Shown: positions 43,368-52,805 of the stretch, one piece after another
Position numbering within the stretch: position 1 is the stretch's first letter
How the letters are laid out: every line of letters starts with the position of its first letter
NCBI GenBank assembly: GCA_002684495.1
Contig: NYVG01000016.1
Span: 70,422-134,421 of the forward strand
Source: Gammaproteobacteria bacterium
GTDB lineage: Bacteria > Pseudomonadota > Gammaproteobacteria > Pseudomonadales > Azotimanducaceae
Reading direction: 5' to 3'
DNA length: 64,000 nucleotides
Made by a program: the position numbers and the translations under genes
The notes under the pieces: model-generated
Seen by the model: the letters and a program-made list of their open reading frames with translations, nothing else
Database searches by the model: none
Told to the model about the DNA's origin: nothing

Positions 43368-44492
43368 ATGGTTGATAAAAAACTTGGGGGCGCAGGCTTG
43401 CGTGGGCAAAGCGCGGGCAGCACAGCATTGTGTACCGTGGGAGTATCCGGTACGGGACTAACCTATCGCGGCTACGACATCACAGATTTGGCAGAAAACA
43501 CGTGTTTTGAGGAAGTCGCGTATTTGATTTTCCATGGTCATTTGCCGAACCAGCAGGAGTTGGATGCCTATCGCGAGGTGCTTATGGCAAACAGGGAGTT
43601 ACCGTCCACCTTGTTAGAGGTCCTCGAACGTATTCCTGCCAGCGCCCATCCCATGGATGTCATGCGCACGGGCTGCTCCATGTTGGGCAATCTAGAGCCT
43701 GAGGGTGATTTTGAGAACCAGCAGCGCACCGCAGATCGACTGTTAGGAGCGTTGCCGGGCATTATCAATTACTGGTATCGCTTCAGTCACGATGGTGTGC
43801 GCATAGATACCGCGACTGACGAGCCAACCTTAGCTGCGCACTTTTTGCGTACTCTCAGTGGCGAGTCGCCTAATGAGTTGCACCAGCGGGTAATGGATAC
43901 GTCGTTGATTCTTTATGCTGAGCACGAATTTAATGCTTCGACCTTTACCGCACGCGTATGCGCGTCGACCCTTTCAGATATGCATTCCTGCGTAACTGGC
44001 GCTATTGGTTCGCTGCGCGGGCCGCTACACGGTGGTGCGAACGAAGCTGCTATGGAGCTAATTGAGAAGTTCACCACGCCGGATGCGGCCACCGAAGGCG
44101 TGCGCGGCATGTTAGAGCGTAAAGACAAGATAATGGGCTTTGGTCATGCCATCTATCGTACCAGCGATCCGCGCAATGTGATCATTAAGCAGTGGGCAGA
44201 AAAGCTTGCTGATGATGTTGGTGACAAGGTTCTGTATCCGGTGTCCTGTGCCATTGAAAAGTTGCTGTGGGACGAAAAGGAACTGTTTGCGAATGCAGAC
44301 TTCTTCCATGCTTCGGCCTATAACGCCATGGGCATTCCGACCAAGTTATTTACACCGATTTTCGTCTGCTCAAGAGTCTCTGGTTGGACCGCACACGTAA
44401 TGGAACAGCGGGAAAATAACCGGATTATTCGGCCTAGTGCAGACTACGTAGGGCCAGAGCCGCGCAAGGTGGTGCCGATCGCCGAACGCTAG
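43368..44492 (+). CDS. prpC: 2-Methylcitrate synthase
   Basis: A 374-aa citrate-synthase-family enzyme joining propionyl-CoA and oxaloacetate. It has LRGPLHGGANEAAME, with the catalytic His, and MGFGHAIYRTSDPR; the short length (about 370-380) and the GYDITDLAENTCFEEVAYL segment distinguish PrpC from GltA. ATG 43368 is chosen because GGGAGG lies just before it; the frame also opens at 43344. The stop shares CTAG with prpF, which runs in the opposite direction. Confidence 0.94.
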   Translation: MVDKKLGGAGLRGQSAGSTALCTVGVSGTGLTYRGYDITDLAENTCFEEVAYLIFHGHLPNQQELDAYREVLMANRELPSTLLEVLERIPASAHPMDVMRTGCSMLGNLEPEGDFENQQRTADRLLGALPGIINYWYRFSHDGVRIDTATDEPTLAAHFLRTLSGESPNELHQRVMDTSLILYAEHEFNASTFTARVCASTLSDMHSCVTGAIGSLRGPLHGGANEAAMELIEKFTTPDAATEGVRGMLERKDKIMGFGHAIYRTSDPRNVIIKQWAEKLADDVGDKVLYPVSCAIEKLLWDEKELFANADFFHASAYNAMGIPTKLFTPIFVCSRVSGWTAHVMEQRENNRIIRPSADYVGPEPRKVVPIAER

Positions 44493-45679
44493 GCGATAGC
44501 TGGCACGCGAACAGCGCCTTCCATAAGGATTCTGGCGCTGCGGCTCATGCTGGCCTGACGAATGGTCCACCCATCGCTGGTTTGTTCGGCGATTGCCCCT
44601 ACACCAAGGGTGCCGGATGGATGCCCGAAGACAACATGGTCGCGATCGCCGCCGCCGGCCGCGAGGTTGACTAAGGTGCCAGGAATAGCTGCGGCGGCGC
44701 CGATGGCCACTGCCGCGGTGCCCATCATGGCATGATGCAACTTGCCCATGGACAGGGCGCGCACAAGTAAATCAATGTCTTGCTCTTGGACTGGTTTACC
44801 GCTGGATGCGGTATAGCCCTTGGCCTCATTTACAAACGCTACCTTGGGGGTGTGTTGACGGGAAACAGCTTCTGCGGCTGTGTCGATCAAACCCATTGCC
44901 AGCGCCCCTGCGGTTCTGATTTTTTCAAACCGCGCCAAGGCCTCACTGTCAGCATTGATATCCGCCTGCAATTCCGTGCCACTGTAGCCTAGAGCATCAG
45001 CATTGATGAAAATGGTCGGAATGCCCGCATTGATCATACTTGCATCAAGCTCACCGACTCCGGGAACCTGCAACGTGTCGACCACATTACCGGTGGGGAA
45101 GAGCGCTTCATTTTGGGTGTCGACTGGTTGCATAAAGTCCAAGCGCACCTCAGCGGCAGCAAAGGTCACGCCGTCCAATTCGAAATCGCCGGTTTCCTGA
45201 ACTCGGCCGCCGCTGATTGGCACGTGGGCGACAATGGTTTTATGAATGTTGGCCTGCCATATGCGAATTTCCGCGATGCCATTGGTGGGTATACGTGTAG
45301 GATCCACCAGCCCCCGTTCTATTGCGAAAGGGCCAACCGCAGCCGACAGATTGCCGCAGTTGCCGCTCCAGTCGACAAAATTCTGGTCGATTGCTACCTG
45401 GCCGAACAGATAGTCAACGTCATGATCAGGCTTCTCGCTGGCTTGAACGATAACGGTTTTACTGGTGCTGGAAGTGGCTCCGCCCATGCCGTCGATCTGT
45501 TTTTCGTAGGGATCGGGGCTGCCAATAACCCGTTGCAGCAGTGCGTCCCGCGCCGCGCCGGGTTGTTTTACCGCGTCGGGCAGGTCAGCGTGATTAAAAA
45601 ACACCCCCTTACTTGTGCCGCCACGCATGTAGGTGGCAGGAACGGAAATCTGTGGGGCAAAAAATGGGGCGTTACTCAT
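44489..45679 (-). CDS. prpF: 2-Methylaconitate cis-trans isomerase PrpF
   Basis: A 396-aa isomerase of the diaminopimelate-epimerase-like fold. It converts 2-methylaconitate made by AcnD into the isomer used by aconitase, replacing PrpD. N-terminal ATYMRGGTSKGVFF is the family signature, with GNCGNLSAAVGPFAI further on. It lies 30 bases after acnD on the same strand and is the last gene of that run. It is convergent with prpC. Confidence 0.95.
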   Translation of the reverse strand: MSNAPFFAPQISVPATYMRGGTSKGVFFNHADLPDAVKQPGAARDALLQRVIGSPDPYEKQIDGMGGATSSTSKTVIVQASEKPDHDVDYLFGQVAIDQNFVDWSGNCGNLSAAVGPFAIERGLVDPTRIPTNGIAEIRIWQANIHKTIVAHVPISGGRVQETGDFELDGVTFAAAEVRLDFMQPVDTQNEALFPTGNVVDTLQVPGVGELDASMINAGIPTIFINADALGYSGTELQADINADSEALARFEKIRTAGALAMGLIDTAAEAVSRQHTPKVAFVNEAKGYTASSGKPVQEQDIDLLVRALSMGKLHHAMMGTAAVAIGAAAAIPGTLVNLAAGGGDRDHVVFGHPSGTLGVGAIAEQTSDGWTIRQASMSRSARILMEGAVRVPAIA

Positions 45680-45709
45680 GACAGCGGTTTATCCTTTTAT
45701 GCGTATTAC

Positions 45710-48301
45710 TCAGCCAGACTTAGCTTGCAGGAAATCTTCAGCAAAGCGCTGTAAGACACCGCCGGCGCTGTAAATGGAGACCTCCTCGGCAGTATCTAGG
45801 CGGCAGCGCACCGGAATAGCTATGGTGCTGTCGTCGGCGCGGGTCATTATTAATTCAAGTTCGGCTCCGGGACTCACAGTACCTAGAACATCAAAGCGCT
45901 CACTGCCATCTATGGCGTAAGTTTTGCGGTCGTTACCCGGCATAAATTCCAGAGGTAGAACGCCCATGCCAACAAGATTAGTTCGGTGTATGCGTTCAAA
46001 ACCTTCGGCCACGATGGCTTCTACGCCGGCTAGTCGAACGCCCTTGGCTGCCCAGTCGCGCGAGGAGCCTTGGCCATAATCTTTGCCAGCAATGATGATC
46101 AACGGCTGCGCTCTTTGCATATAGGTTTCGATAGCCTCCCACATGCGTACTACCTCGCCCTCGGGTTCTATGCGGGCCAGTGAGCCTTGTTGCACCTCAT
46201 TGTTTTGCTGAACCATCTCGTTAAGCAATTTCGGGTTCGCGAACGTCGCGCGCTGGGCTGTTAGATGATCCCCGCGGTGAGTTGCATAAGAGTTAAAGTC
46301 CTCCTCGGGTAAGCCCATTTTGTGCAGGTATTCGCCCGCCGCACTGTCGCGCAGGATGGCATTGGATGGCGATAAATGGTCTGTGGTGATGTTGTCACCC
46401 AAAACTGCCAACGGCCGCATGCCGCTCAAGCTGCGCTCGCCGGCTAACGCGCCTTCCCAATAGGGTGGGCGACGAATATAGGTGCTCTGTTCGCGCCACT
46501 GATATAGGGGATCTGTGTGATCGGTAACGTCCTTGAGCGAGACAAACATGGGGTCATAGACCGCGCTGAATTGTTCTGGTTTTACCGCTTGCTCGACGAT
46601 GGCATCGATCTCTGTGTCACTGGGCCAAATATCCGCTAGGCGCACCGGTTGGCCCTCGGCATCCAAGCCAAGAATGTCCTGTTCGATATCAAAGCGAATA
46701 GTGCCGGCGATGGCGTAGGCGACAACCAGAGGTGGTGAGGCGAGAAATGCCTGCTTGGCGTGAGGGTGGATCCGCCCGTCGAAGTTTCGGTTGCCGGAAA
46801 GCACCGCCGTGGCGTAGAGATCACGAGTGATTATCTCGTCTTGTATCTTTGGGTCTAAGGCGCCACTCATGCCGTTACAGGTTGTGCAGGCGAAGGCGAC
46901 GATGCCGAAGCCAAGTTGTTCCAACTCGCCGAGTAGATTCGCCTCTTCCAGATACAGTTGCACGGCTTTAGAGCCTGGCGCCAAAGAGGATTTAACCCAA
47001 GGCTTGCGGGTCAGGCCCCGGGCGTTGGCATTGCGTGCCAACAGTGCTGCAGCGATAACGTTGCGTGGATTACTGGTATTGGTGCAACTGGTGATTGCCG
47101 CAATAATTACCGCGCCATCGGGCATTTCGCCCTCATTAGTCTCTACAGTGCCACTGATGCCCTGAGCTGATAGATCGCTGGTTGCTACTCGGCGGTGCGG
47201 ATTTGAGGGACCTGCGATGTTGCGACACACTGTAGAAAGGTCAAACTGCAACACGCGTTCGTAATCTGCCTTGGCCATAGCGTCTGCCCACAGGCCTGTT
47301 GTCTTGGCGTAGTGCTCGACCAACTGCACTTGCTGCTCCTGGCGCCCGGTCAAGCGTAAGTAGTCCAGAGTATGCTGGTCGATGTAAAACATGGCTGCGG
47401 TGGCGCCAAATTCTGGGGTCATATTGGAAATGGTTGCGCGATCCCCAAGTGTTAGCGCAGCCGCACCTGGGCCAAAAAATTCTAAGTAGGTTGAGACCAC
47501 CCGCTGCGCGCGCAGGAATTCGGTTATGGCCAGTACGATATCGGTGGCGGTTATGCCTGGTTGCCGTTCGCCGATCAGTTCCACACCAACGATGTCGGGC
47601 AGTCGCATGTAGGAGGCTCTGCCGAGCATCACGCTCTCGGCCTCTAGGCCGCCGACACCAATGGCGATGACGCCTAGGGCGTCCACATGGGGAGTGTGGC
47701 TATCGGTGCCCACTAGGGTGTCCGGGAAAGCAATACCATCTTGGGCATGCACAACCGGTGACATGCGCTCTAGATTGATCTGGTGCATGATACCGTTGCC
47801 CGGTGGAATTACGTCGACGTTTTTGAACGCAGTTTTGGTCCAGTTAATGAAGTGAAAGCGATCGTCGTTGCGGCGGTCTTCAATGGCCCTGTTTTTTTCG
47901 AATGCATCTTGCTCGAAGCCCGCGTGTTCTACCGCTAATGAGTGGTCAACGATCAGTTGGGTGGGTACTACCGGATTTACTTGGGCTGGATCGCCGCCTT
48001 TTGCCGCTATGGCGTCGCGCAGTCCCGCTAGGTCTACTAGCGCGGTTTGACCGAGAATGTCATGACAAACCACACGGGCCGGATACCAGGGAAAATCAAG
48101 ATCGCGTTTGCGCTCAATGATCTGCTGTAGCGCGGCATTCAATTGCTCAGGCTCACAACGTCGTACTAGGTTCTCTGCCAGCACCTTTGAGGTGTAGGGA
48201 AGCCGCGCATAGGCGCCATCCTCTAGGCTGTTAACCGCTGCTTCTGCGTCGAAATAATCGAGACCGCTGTCGCCAAGTGGTTTGCGATAATCTGTATTCA
48301 T
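45710..48301 (-). CDS. acnD: Fe/S-dependent 2-methylcitrate dehydratase AcnD
   Basis: An 863-aa aconitase-family enzyme that dehydrates 2-methylcitrate. The three cluster ligands are in ITSCTNTSNPRN and FACTTCNGMSG. The aconitase swivel domain is seen at the C-terminus (DYGQGSSRDWAAKGVRLAG). The N-terminus MNTDYRKPLGDSGLDYFD is typical of AcnD. It is followed by prpF, the usual pairing. Upstream on the same strand, 17 bases away, is a GNAT gene, so transcription probably comes from the mnmA-purB run rather than from a prp promoter. Confidence 0.95.
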   Translation of the reverse strand: MNTDYRKPLGDSGLDYFDAEAAVNSLEDGAYARLPYTSKVLAENLVRRCEPEQLNAALQQIIERKRDLDFPWYPARVVCHDILGQTALVDLAGLRDAIAAKGGDPAQVNPVVPTQLIVDHSLAVEHAGFEQDAFEKNRAIEDRRNDDRFHFINWTKTAFKNVDVIPPGNGIMHQINLERMSPVVHAQDGIAFPDTLVGTDSHTPHVDALGVIAIGVGGLEAESVMLGRASYMRLPDIVGVELIGERQPGITATDIVLAITEFLRAQRVVSTYLEFFGPGAAALTLGDRATISNMTPEFGATAAMFYIDQHTLDYLRLTGRQEQQVQLVEHYAKTTGLWADAMAKADYERVLQFDLSTVCRNIAGPSNPHRRVATSDLSAQGISGTVETNEGEMPDGAVIIAAITSCTNTSNPRNVIAAALLARNANARGLTRKPWVKSSLAPGSKAVQLYLEEANLLGELEQLGFGIVAFACTTCNGMSGALDPKIQDEIITRDLYATAVLSGNRNFDGRIHPHAKQAFLASPPLVVAYAIAGTIRFDIEQDILGLDAEGQPVRLADIWPSDTEIDAIVEQAVKPEQFSAVYDPMFVSLKDVTDHTDPLYQWREQSTYIRRPPYWEGALAGERSLSGMRPLAVLGDNITTDHLSPSNAILRDSAAGEYLHKMGLPEEDFNSYATHRGDHLTAQRATFANPKLLNEMVQQNNEVQQGSLARIEPEGEVVRMWEAIETYMQRAQPLIIIAGKDYGQGSSRDWAAKGVRLAGVEAIVAEGFERIHRTNLVGMGVLPLEFMPGNDRKTYAIDGSERFDVLGTVSPGAELELIMTRADDSTIAIPVRCRLDTAEEVSIYSAGGVLQRFAEDFLQAKSG

Positions 48302-48318
48302 AGTTCCGTCCTGATCCC

Positions 48319-48753
48319 TTATTGAGCGAGATGGCGCTGCATACCAATGTGCGGTATGCCGGCCTCGATAAATGTCTCACCATTGCTGATGAATCCGTGT
48401 CGCGCGTAGAACTCCGCAGCGTCTGTTTGTGCGTGTAAAAACACGGCGTTGCTGCCGCTATGTCGGGCGCACTGAAGGATATGCTGCAGTATCGCGGAAC
48501 CGATACCAGTCTGGCGCAATACTGCTTGCACGGCCATGCGGCCAATCTGCCCCTCTGGGGTTAAACGGCCACAACCAATAACGGTATCGTCGCCGCACAG
48601 CGCCACAAAGTGTCGGCATTCCGGGTCCTTTGGGTCCCGCTCATCCGTTGCTGCGATACCCTGTTCGCCTACAAATACCGCAAACCGCAGCGCCATTAGT
48701 TGCTGCTGATGCGTGGCCCAAGAGACCTCGGTTACCGAATATTCTTTGCTCAT
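48319..48753 (-). CDS. GNAT family N-acetyltransferase (ElaA-like)
   Basis: A 144-aa acetyltransferase. The fold begins with LRFAVFVGEQGIAATDERDP, typical of ElaA-type GNATs, and has the acetyl-CoA loop RMAVQAVLRQTGIGSAILQHI (split), in the Q/R-x-x-G-x-G/A position. The substrate is unknown. The start ATG 48753 overlaps the end of the purB region to within 2 bases, and the gene sits between purB and acnD in one five-gene run. Confidence 0.8.
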   Translation of the reverse strand: MSKEYSVTEVSWATHQQQLMALRFAVFVGEQGIAATDERDPKDPECRHFVALCGDDTVIGCGRLTPEGQIGRMAVQAVLRQTGIGSAILQHILQCARHSGSNAVFLHAQTDAAEFYARHGFISNGETFIEAGIPHIGMQRHLAQ

Positions 48754-48755
48754 TA

Positions 48756-50132
48756 TTAGCTATACGGTTTGCGCGCAAGCTCAGCTGCCATACCAATATA
48801 AAGTTCTGGTGTGAGATCGCATAGTTCTTGCACCGCAGATTCCGGTAGCTCCAGTTCCGTCAGGAGTTGGGAAAATAAATCTGCTGATAGACGTCTGCCA
48901 CGAGTTGCGGCCTTCAACTTTTCATAAGGCTCGGCGATTCCATGCTTGCGCATTACTGTCTGCACAGGCTCTGCTAAAACCTCCCAGCTTTGTGCCAGAT
49001 CTTCGGCAATCACCTCAGCGTTAACCTCAAGTCGTGACAGACCCTTCACGGTCGCCTGATAGGCAATACTACAGTGCCCCAAACAAGCGCCAATATTACG
49101 CAACACGGTAGAGTCCGAAAGATCCCGCTGCCAGCGTGAGACGGGCAGCTTGTCGGCCATATGCGCAAGCATGGCGTTGGCCATGCCCACATTGCCCTCG
49201 GAGTTTTCAAAATCTATCGGATTGATTTTGTGTGGCATGGTCGAAGATCCGGTTTCGCCTTCGACTTTGCGCTGTTTGAAGTAATCATTGGATATGTAAG
49301 CCCAAATGTCTCGGTCAAAATCCAACAACACCTGATTAAAGCGCATAAGACAATGAAACAGCTCTGCGATGTAGTCATGGGGTTCTATTTGGGTGGTCCA
49401 GGGATTATTTGTAAGCCCAATTGAAGCGATGAAATCTGCCGAGACATTGGGCCAATCGACATCCGGATAGGCACTTAAGTGGGCATTAAAGTTGCCGACA
49501 GCACCATTGAATTTGCCCAAGATCTCGACGCCGGCTACTTGGTTGCGCTGGCGTTGCAGACGCACCGAAACGTTCTTCATTTCTTTGCCGAGGGTGGTTG
49601 GCGACGCGGTTTGTCCATGTGTGCGCGACAGCATGGGTCGCTCTGCTTGACCCATGGCAAGGTTGTCAATCGCGGCTATGAGTATGTCCATTTGTGGTAA
49701 CAGCACGGAGTCGACGGCCGTTTTTATCATCAAGCCGTAAGCCGTGTTGTTGATGTCCTCGGAGGTGCAAGCGAAATGAATCCATTCGCTGATCGGCTGT
49801 AGTGTTGGGCGCTCGCTGAAACGTTCCTTCACATAATATTCCACTGCCTTAACATCATGATTGGTTGTGGCCTCGAAGTGTTTAATGCGCAACGCCGCCG
49901 CCTCGTCAAATTTGGTAGCGACCGCATCAATGAATGCGCTGTCTTCAGCGCTGAGCGTTGCAAGCTCCGGCACCCCCGGCAGATCGCTGAGAAATTGCAC
50001 CCAGCGACACTCTACCTGGGTGCGAAATTTCATCAGCCCCAGCTCACTGCAGATATGCGCGAGTGGTTCTACTTTGCTGCGATATCGACCATCAATGGCA
50101 GAAATAGCGTTTATGTGACTCGATTCAGACAT
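48756..50132 (-). CDS. purB: Adenylosuccinate lyase
   Basis: A 458-aa fumarase/aspartase-superfamily enzyme used twice in purine synthesis: SAICAR to AICAR and adenylosuccinate to AMP. The signature loop [16 protein letters not shown] is intact, as are [12 protein letters not shown] and [17 protein letters not shown] 50132 gives the family start [19 protein letters not shown] and nearly the E. coli length (456); the frame extends to 50186 inside mnmA. It overlaps the mnmA end by eight bases, and the pairing of mnmA with purB is conserved in gammaproteobacteria (with hflD between in some). Confidence 0.96.
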   Translation of the reverse strand: MSESSHINAISAIDGRYRSKVEPLAHICSELGLMKFRTQVECRWVQFLSDLPGVPELATLSAEDSAFIDAVATKFDEAAALRIKHFEATTNHDVKAVEYYVKERFSERPTLQPISEWIHFACTSEDINNTAYGLMIKTAVDSVLLPQMDILIAAIDNLAMGQAERPMLSRTHGQTASPTTLGKEMKNVSVRLQRQRNQVAGVEILGKFNGAVGNFNAHLSAYPDVDWPNVSADFIASIGLTNNPWTTQIEPHDYIAELFHCLMRFNQVLLDFDRDIWAYISNDYFKQRKVEGETGSSTMPHKINPIDFENSEGNVGMANAMLAHMADKLPVSRWQRDLSDSTVLRNIGACLGHCSIAYQATVKGLSRLEVNAEVIAEDLAQSWEVLAEPVQTVMRKHGIAEPYEKLKAATRGRRLSADLFSQLLTELELPESAVQELCDLTPELYIGMAAELARKPYS

Positions 50133-51273
50133 AGGCCGTAGACTCCGAAAAAGACGTTGTAGTTTGGGTGCGCGGGCAAAGGTCAATACAGCCTCCGCCC
50201 AGCAGTCGTTTGTTGTCGTAGAAAGCTATGTACTGTCCTTCTGCAACTGCCCGTTGTGGTTCATCAAAGTGCACAAGCAGGCGATGATTACAGGCGCGTT
50301 CTACCCGACAGTGCTGATCCTGTTGTCGATAACGGACTTTCGCCTGACAACGTAAGGGTAGGGCGATGTCTTCAAGCCAATTGACATCAACTGCATGCAG
50401 CCATGCGCTTTGCAAAGTGCGTTCGTCCTGTGTCACCTCAAGGCGATTATCCGCTGGGTGTTTGGTGGCGACATACCAGGGTGATTCGCGTCTGCCGGCT
50501 TTGCCGCCGATATTGATGCCCTGACGCTGACCAATAGTGTAGTAGTGAAGGCCGCGGTGAGTGCCTAAAACCCGACCCTCAGGATCGGTAATCGGACCGG
50601 GTTGATCAGTGATATAGGCGCGTAAAAAGTCTGCAAAGCGGCGCTCACCGATAAAACAGATGCCGGTACTGTCTTTCTTGCGGTGGTTTTGTAATCCCAG
50701 ATCTGCAGCAAGTTTGCGCACGTCTGATTTGAGCCAGTCACCGAGCGGAAACAGGCATTTTTCTAACTGCGGTTTCGGTACAGCCTGTAAAAAGTAAGTT
50801 TGATCCTTATTGGCATCAACACCTTTTTCGATAATGACGCGACCAGGCTGATCAATGCGTTTTACATAGTGGCCTGTGGCTATGTAGTCAGCGCCAAGCG
50901 TCTGCGCGTAGTCGACGAACTGGCGAAATTTAATTTCGCGATTACACAGAATGTCGGGATTTGGAGTTCTTAGCCGACGATACTCGGCAAGAAAATACTC
51001 AAAGACATTGTCCCAATATTCGGCGGCAAAATTGGCGCAATGCAACGGTATATTAAGTGCGTCGCAAGTTGCTTGGGCATCGGCTAGATCGGCAATTGCC
51101 GTACAATATTCGCTGCCATCGTCTTCGTCCCAATTTTTCATGAACAAACCTGCAACAGCATAGCCCTGCTGTTTGAGCAGATAGGCGGCCACAGAGGAGT
51201 CTACGCCGCCGGACATGCCGACGATGACGGAGATATTGGATAGGTCTTTTTGATGATTCGCAGCGCTGTGCAT
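50125..51273 (-). CDS. mnmA: tRNA-specific 2-thiouridylase MnmA
   Basis: A 382-aa enzyme that thiolates U34 of tRNA-Lys, -Glu and -Gln. The PP-loop [15 protein letters not shown] is near the N-terminus (residues ~19-33). The two catalytic Cys are in [12 protein letters not shown] and [13 protein letters not shown]. It heads the minus-strand run mnmA-purB-GNAT-acnD-prpF. It is divergent from moaC, with 111 bases between. The C-terminal tail beyond the barrel domain has a few extra residues, without motif. Confidence 0.96.
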   Translation of the reverse strand: MHSAANHQKDLSNISVIVGMSGGVDSSVAAYLLKQQGYAVAGLFMKNWDEDDGSEYCTAIADLADAQATCDALNIPLHCANFAAEYWDNVFEYFLAEYRRLRTPNPDILCNREIKFRQFVDYAQTLGADYIATGHYVKRIDQPGRVIIEKGVDANKDQTYFLQAVPKPQLEKCLFPLGDWLKSDVRKLAADLGLQNHRKKDSTGICFIGERRFADFLRAYITDQPGPITDPEGRVLGTHRGLHYYTIGQRQGINIGGKAGRRESPWYVATKHPADNRLEVTQDERTLQSAWLHAVDVNWLEDIALPLRCQAKVRYRQQDQHCRVERACNHRLLVHFDEPQRAVAEGQYIAFYDNKRLLGGGCIDLCPRTQTTTSFSESTAYV

Positions 51274-51384
51274 TTCGGCAATATTGAACCGGCAATAACA
51301 AGGGCGGAATTTTACATCACTCAGTCGAGCGGGTCAGTCTAAGATTGGGGCGCGTGATACAGTGGAGCAAATTGGGAATCAATC

Positions 51385-51897
51385 ATGACCACACGATTAA
51401 GTCACATTAATGCGGCTGGCGAAGCCAATATGGTGGATGTAGGCGATAAAGACCGGAGTCAGCGGGTTGCCGTTGCCGCAGGGGTGCTCGTTATGCAAGG
51501 GGCTACTATGGCGGCCATAAAGGGCAATCAGTTGGCCAAGGGTGAGGTGCTAGCGGTGGCCCGCGTTGCTGGCATACAGGCGGCTAAACGCTGCGCAGAT
51601 TTAATTCCGCTATGTCATCCGCTGGCGTTAACCAAGGTGCAAATTGAGTTCGCTGAATTATCCGATACCGAACTCGAAGTGCGTGCTCTGTGTAAGGTTA
51701 CAGGCCAAACCGGTGTGGAGATGGAAGCTTTAAGCGCGGTCAGCGTGGCAGCTCTTACGGTTTATGATATGTGTAAAGCAATCGACAAAGGTATGTTCAT
51801 TGAAAATATCCGGTTGTTAGAGAAAACCGGCGGTAAGAGTGGTGCTTGGTTGCGCGACGAGCAAAACTCAAACACTTTCGGGGGCACGATAAAGTAA
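51385..51897 (+). CDS. moaC: Cyclic pyranopterin monophosphate synthase MoaC
   Basis: A 170-aa protein catalysing the second half of the first molybdenum-cofactor step, after MoaA. The N-terminus [20 protein letters not shown] and the segments [32 protein letters not shown] (split) and KAIDKGMFI are diagnostic. It heads the tight operon moaC-moaD-moaE. No moaA or moaB lies nearby, so these must be elsewhere. The 111-base upstream spacer is too short for a full Moco riboswitch. Confidence 0.96.
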   Translation: MTTRLSHINAAGEANMVDVGDKDRSQRVAVAAGVLVMQGATMAAIKGNQLAKGEVLAVARVAGIQAAKRCADLIPLCHPLALTKVQIEFAELSDTELEVRALCKVTGQTGVEMEALSAVSVAALTVYDMCKAIDKGMFIENIRLLEKTGGKSGAWLRDEQNSNTFGGTIK

Positions 51898-51899
51898 TC

Positions 51900-52142
51900 A
51901 TGGTGAGCGTTAAATTTTTTGCCCAACTAAGGGATGTGACGGGAATTGAGGCTTTGCAAATCAACGCAGCAGACCTCAATGCCGTGTTTGATGAGCTAGC
52001 GAAGCGGTATCCAGAGGATGTACTTGCGCAACTGCGTGGGGACAACGTACGCATTGCCGTGAACCAAGAACTGGTTAATGGTAATCCAGCCCTTACTGCT
52101 GGTGATGAAGTGGCTTTGTTGCCGCCGGTTACCGGAGGCTGA
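51900..52142 (+). CDS. moaD: Molybdopterin synthase small subunit MoaD
   Basis: An 80-aa ubiquitin-like sulfur carrier. Its C-terminus ends in PPVTGG, the Gly-Gly that is activated and thiocarboxylated to donate sulfur to the pterin. ATG 51900 is chosen; it lies two bases after the moaC stop, and the longer frame from 51846 runs inside moaC. The stop TGA at 52140-52142 is one base before the moaE start. Confidence 0.95.
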   Translation: MVSVKFFAQLRDVTGIEALQINAADLNAVFDELAKRYPEDVLAQLRGDNVRIAVNQELVNGNPALTAGDEVALLPPVTGG

Positions 52143-52143
52143 G

Positions 52144-52626
52144 ATGGATTCGAGAGTTCAGATTCAAGTTGCAGAGTTTGATGTCGCCCGCATTTATCAG
52201 GAATTGCGCGAGGAATCTGCAGGCCAGGCAGGTGCCATTGTTACTTTTGTTGGACTGGTGCGAGACCGAAATGAAATCGCCGGTGATGGCGCCGCGGTCG
52301 ATACTCTGACACTAGAGCATTACCCGGGGATGACGGAGCGCAGTATTGAGGCGATTTTAGAGCAGGCACAAAGTCGCTGGCCGGTGCCTTGGATCCGGGT
52401 TGTGCACCGAGTTGGCGAACTGACACCGAGCGAACAAATAGTCCTAGTTATGGTGGGTTCAGCGCACCGAGAGGCTGCGTTTGCCGCAGCAGAGTTCATT
52501 ATGGATGATCTGAAGACCGATGCAGTGCTGTGGAAGCGCGAACGCACGCACCTCGGGCAGACTTGGCTAAAGTCCACAGCACAAGATGCCGTTCGAGCAA
52601 AAAAATGGCGGCAACCAGGCGCATAG
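52144..52626 (+). CDS. moaE: Molybdopterin synthase catalytic subunit MoaE
   Basis: A 160-aa subunit that forms the heterotetramer with MoaD and makes the dithiolene of molybdopterin. Family segments are AIVTFVGLVRD, LEHYPGMTERSI, VVHRVGELTPSEQIVLV and FIMDDLKTDAVLWKRE, the last holding the catalytic Lys. ATG 52144 follows moaD by one base with GGAGGCTGAG upstream, so translation is coupled. The frame from 52078 is an overlap with moaD and is not used. Confidence 0.95.
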   Translation: MDSRVQIQVAEFDVARIYQELREESAGQAGAIVTFVGLVRDRNEIAGDGAAVDTLTLEHYPGMTERSIEAILEQAQSRWPVPWIRVVHRVGELTPSEQIVLVMVGSAHREAAFAAAEFIMDDLKTDAVLWKRERTHLGQTWLKSTAQDAVRAKKWRQPGA

Positions 52627-52740
52627 AGCGACCCAGCAGCAGCTTGCTGGAGACGTTGAAAGTTGCAGAGCGGGATTGGGAGCTTTATATTCCACGGCTT
52701 CTGCGGAAGGGGGGGCTTTCGCTGGATTCAAAGTGCACAC

Positions 52741-52767
52741 ACCCACCGTGTTGACGGGTGGGCGGCA
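52741..52767. terminator. Hairpin in the moaE-icd spacer
   Basis: CCCACC and GGTGGG pair around GTGTTGACGG-type sequence in the 179-base spacer between moaE and icd. No T-run follows, so termination would be weak or Rho-assisted. It may instead be part of the icd leader. The rest of the spacer shows no clear gene or promoter. Confidence 0.3.
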
Positions 52768-52805
52768 TATTCGCCGAGCAATTCCACTACAACGAGAGCC
52801 TATTT

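Noticed and set aside
45113-45754. 213-codon plus-strand frame opposite prpF and the acnD end
   Set aside because: It runs antisense to two conserved genes and has no recognisable domain.
51274-51384. Possible molybdenum-cofactor riboswitch before moaC
   Set aside because: The 111-base spacer is too short for a full Moco element plus expression platform, and no matching stem was seen.
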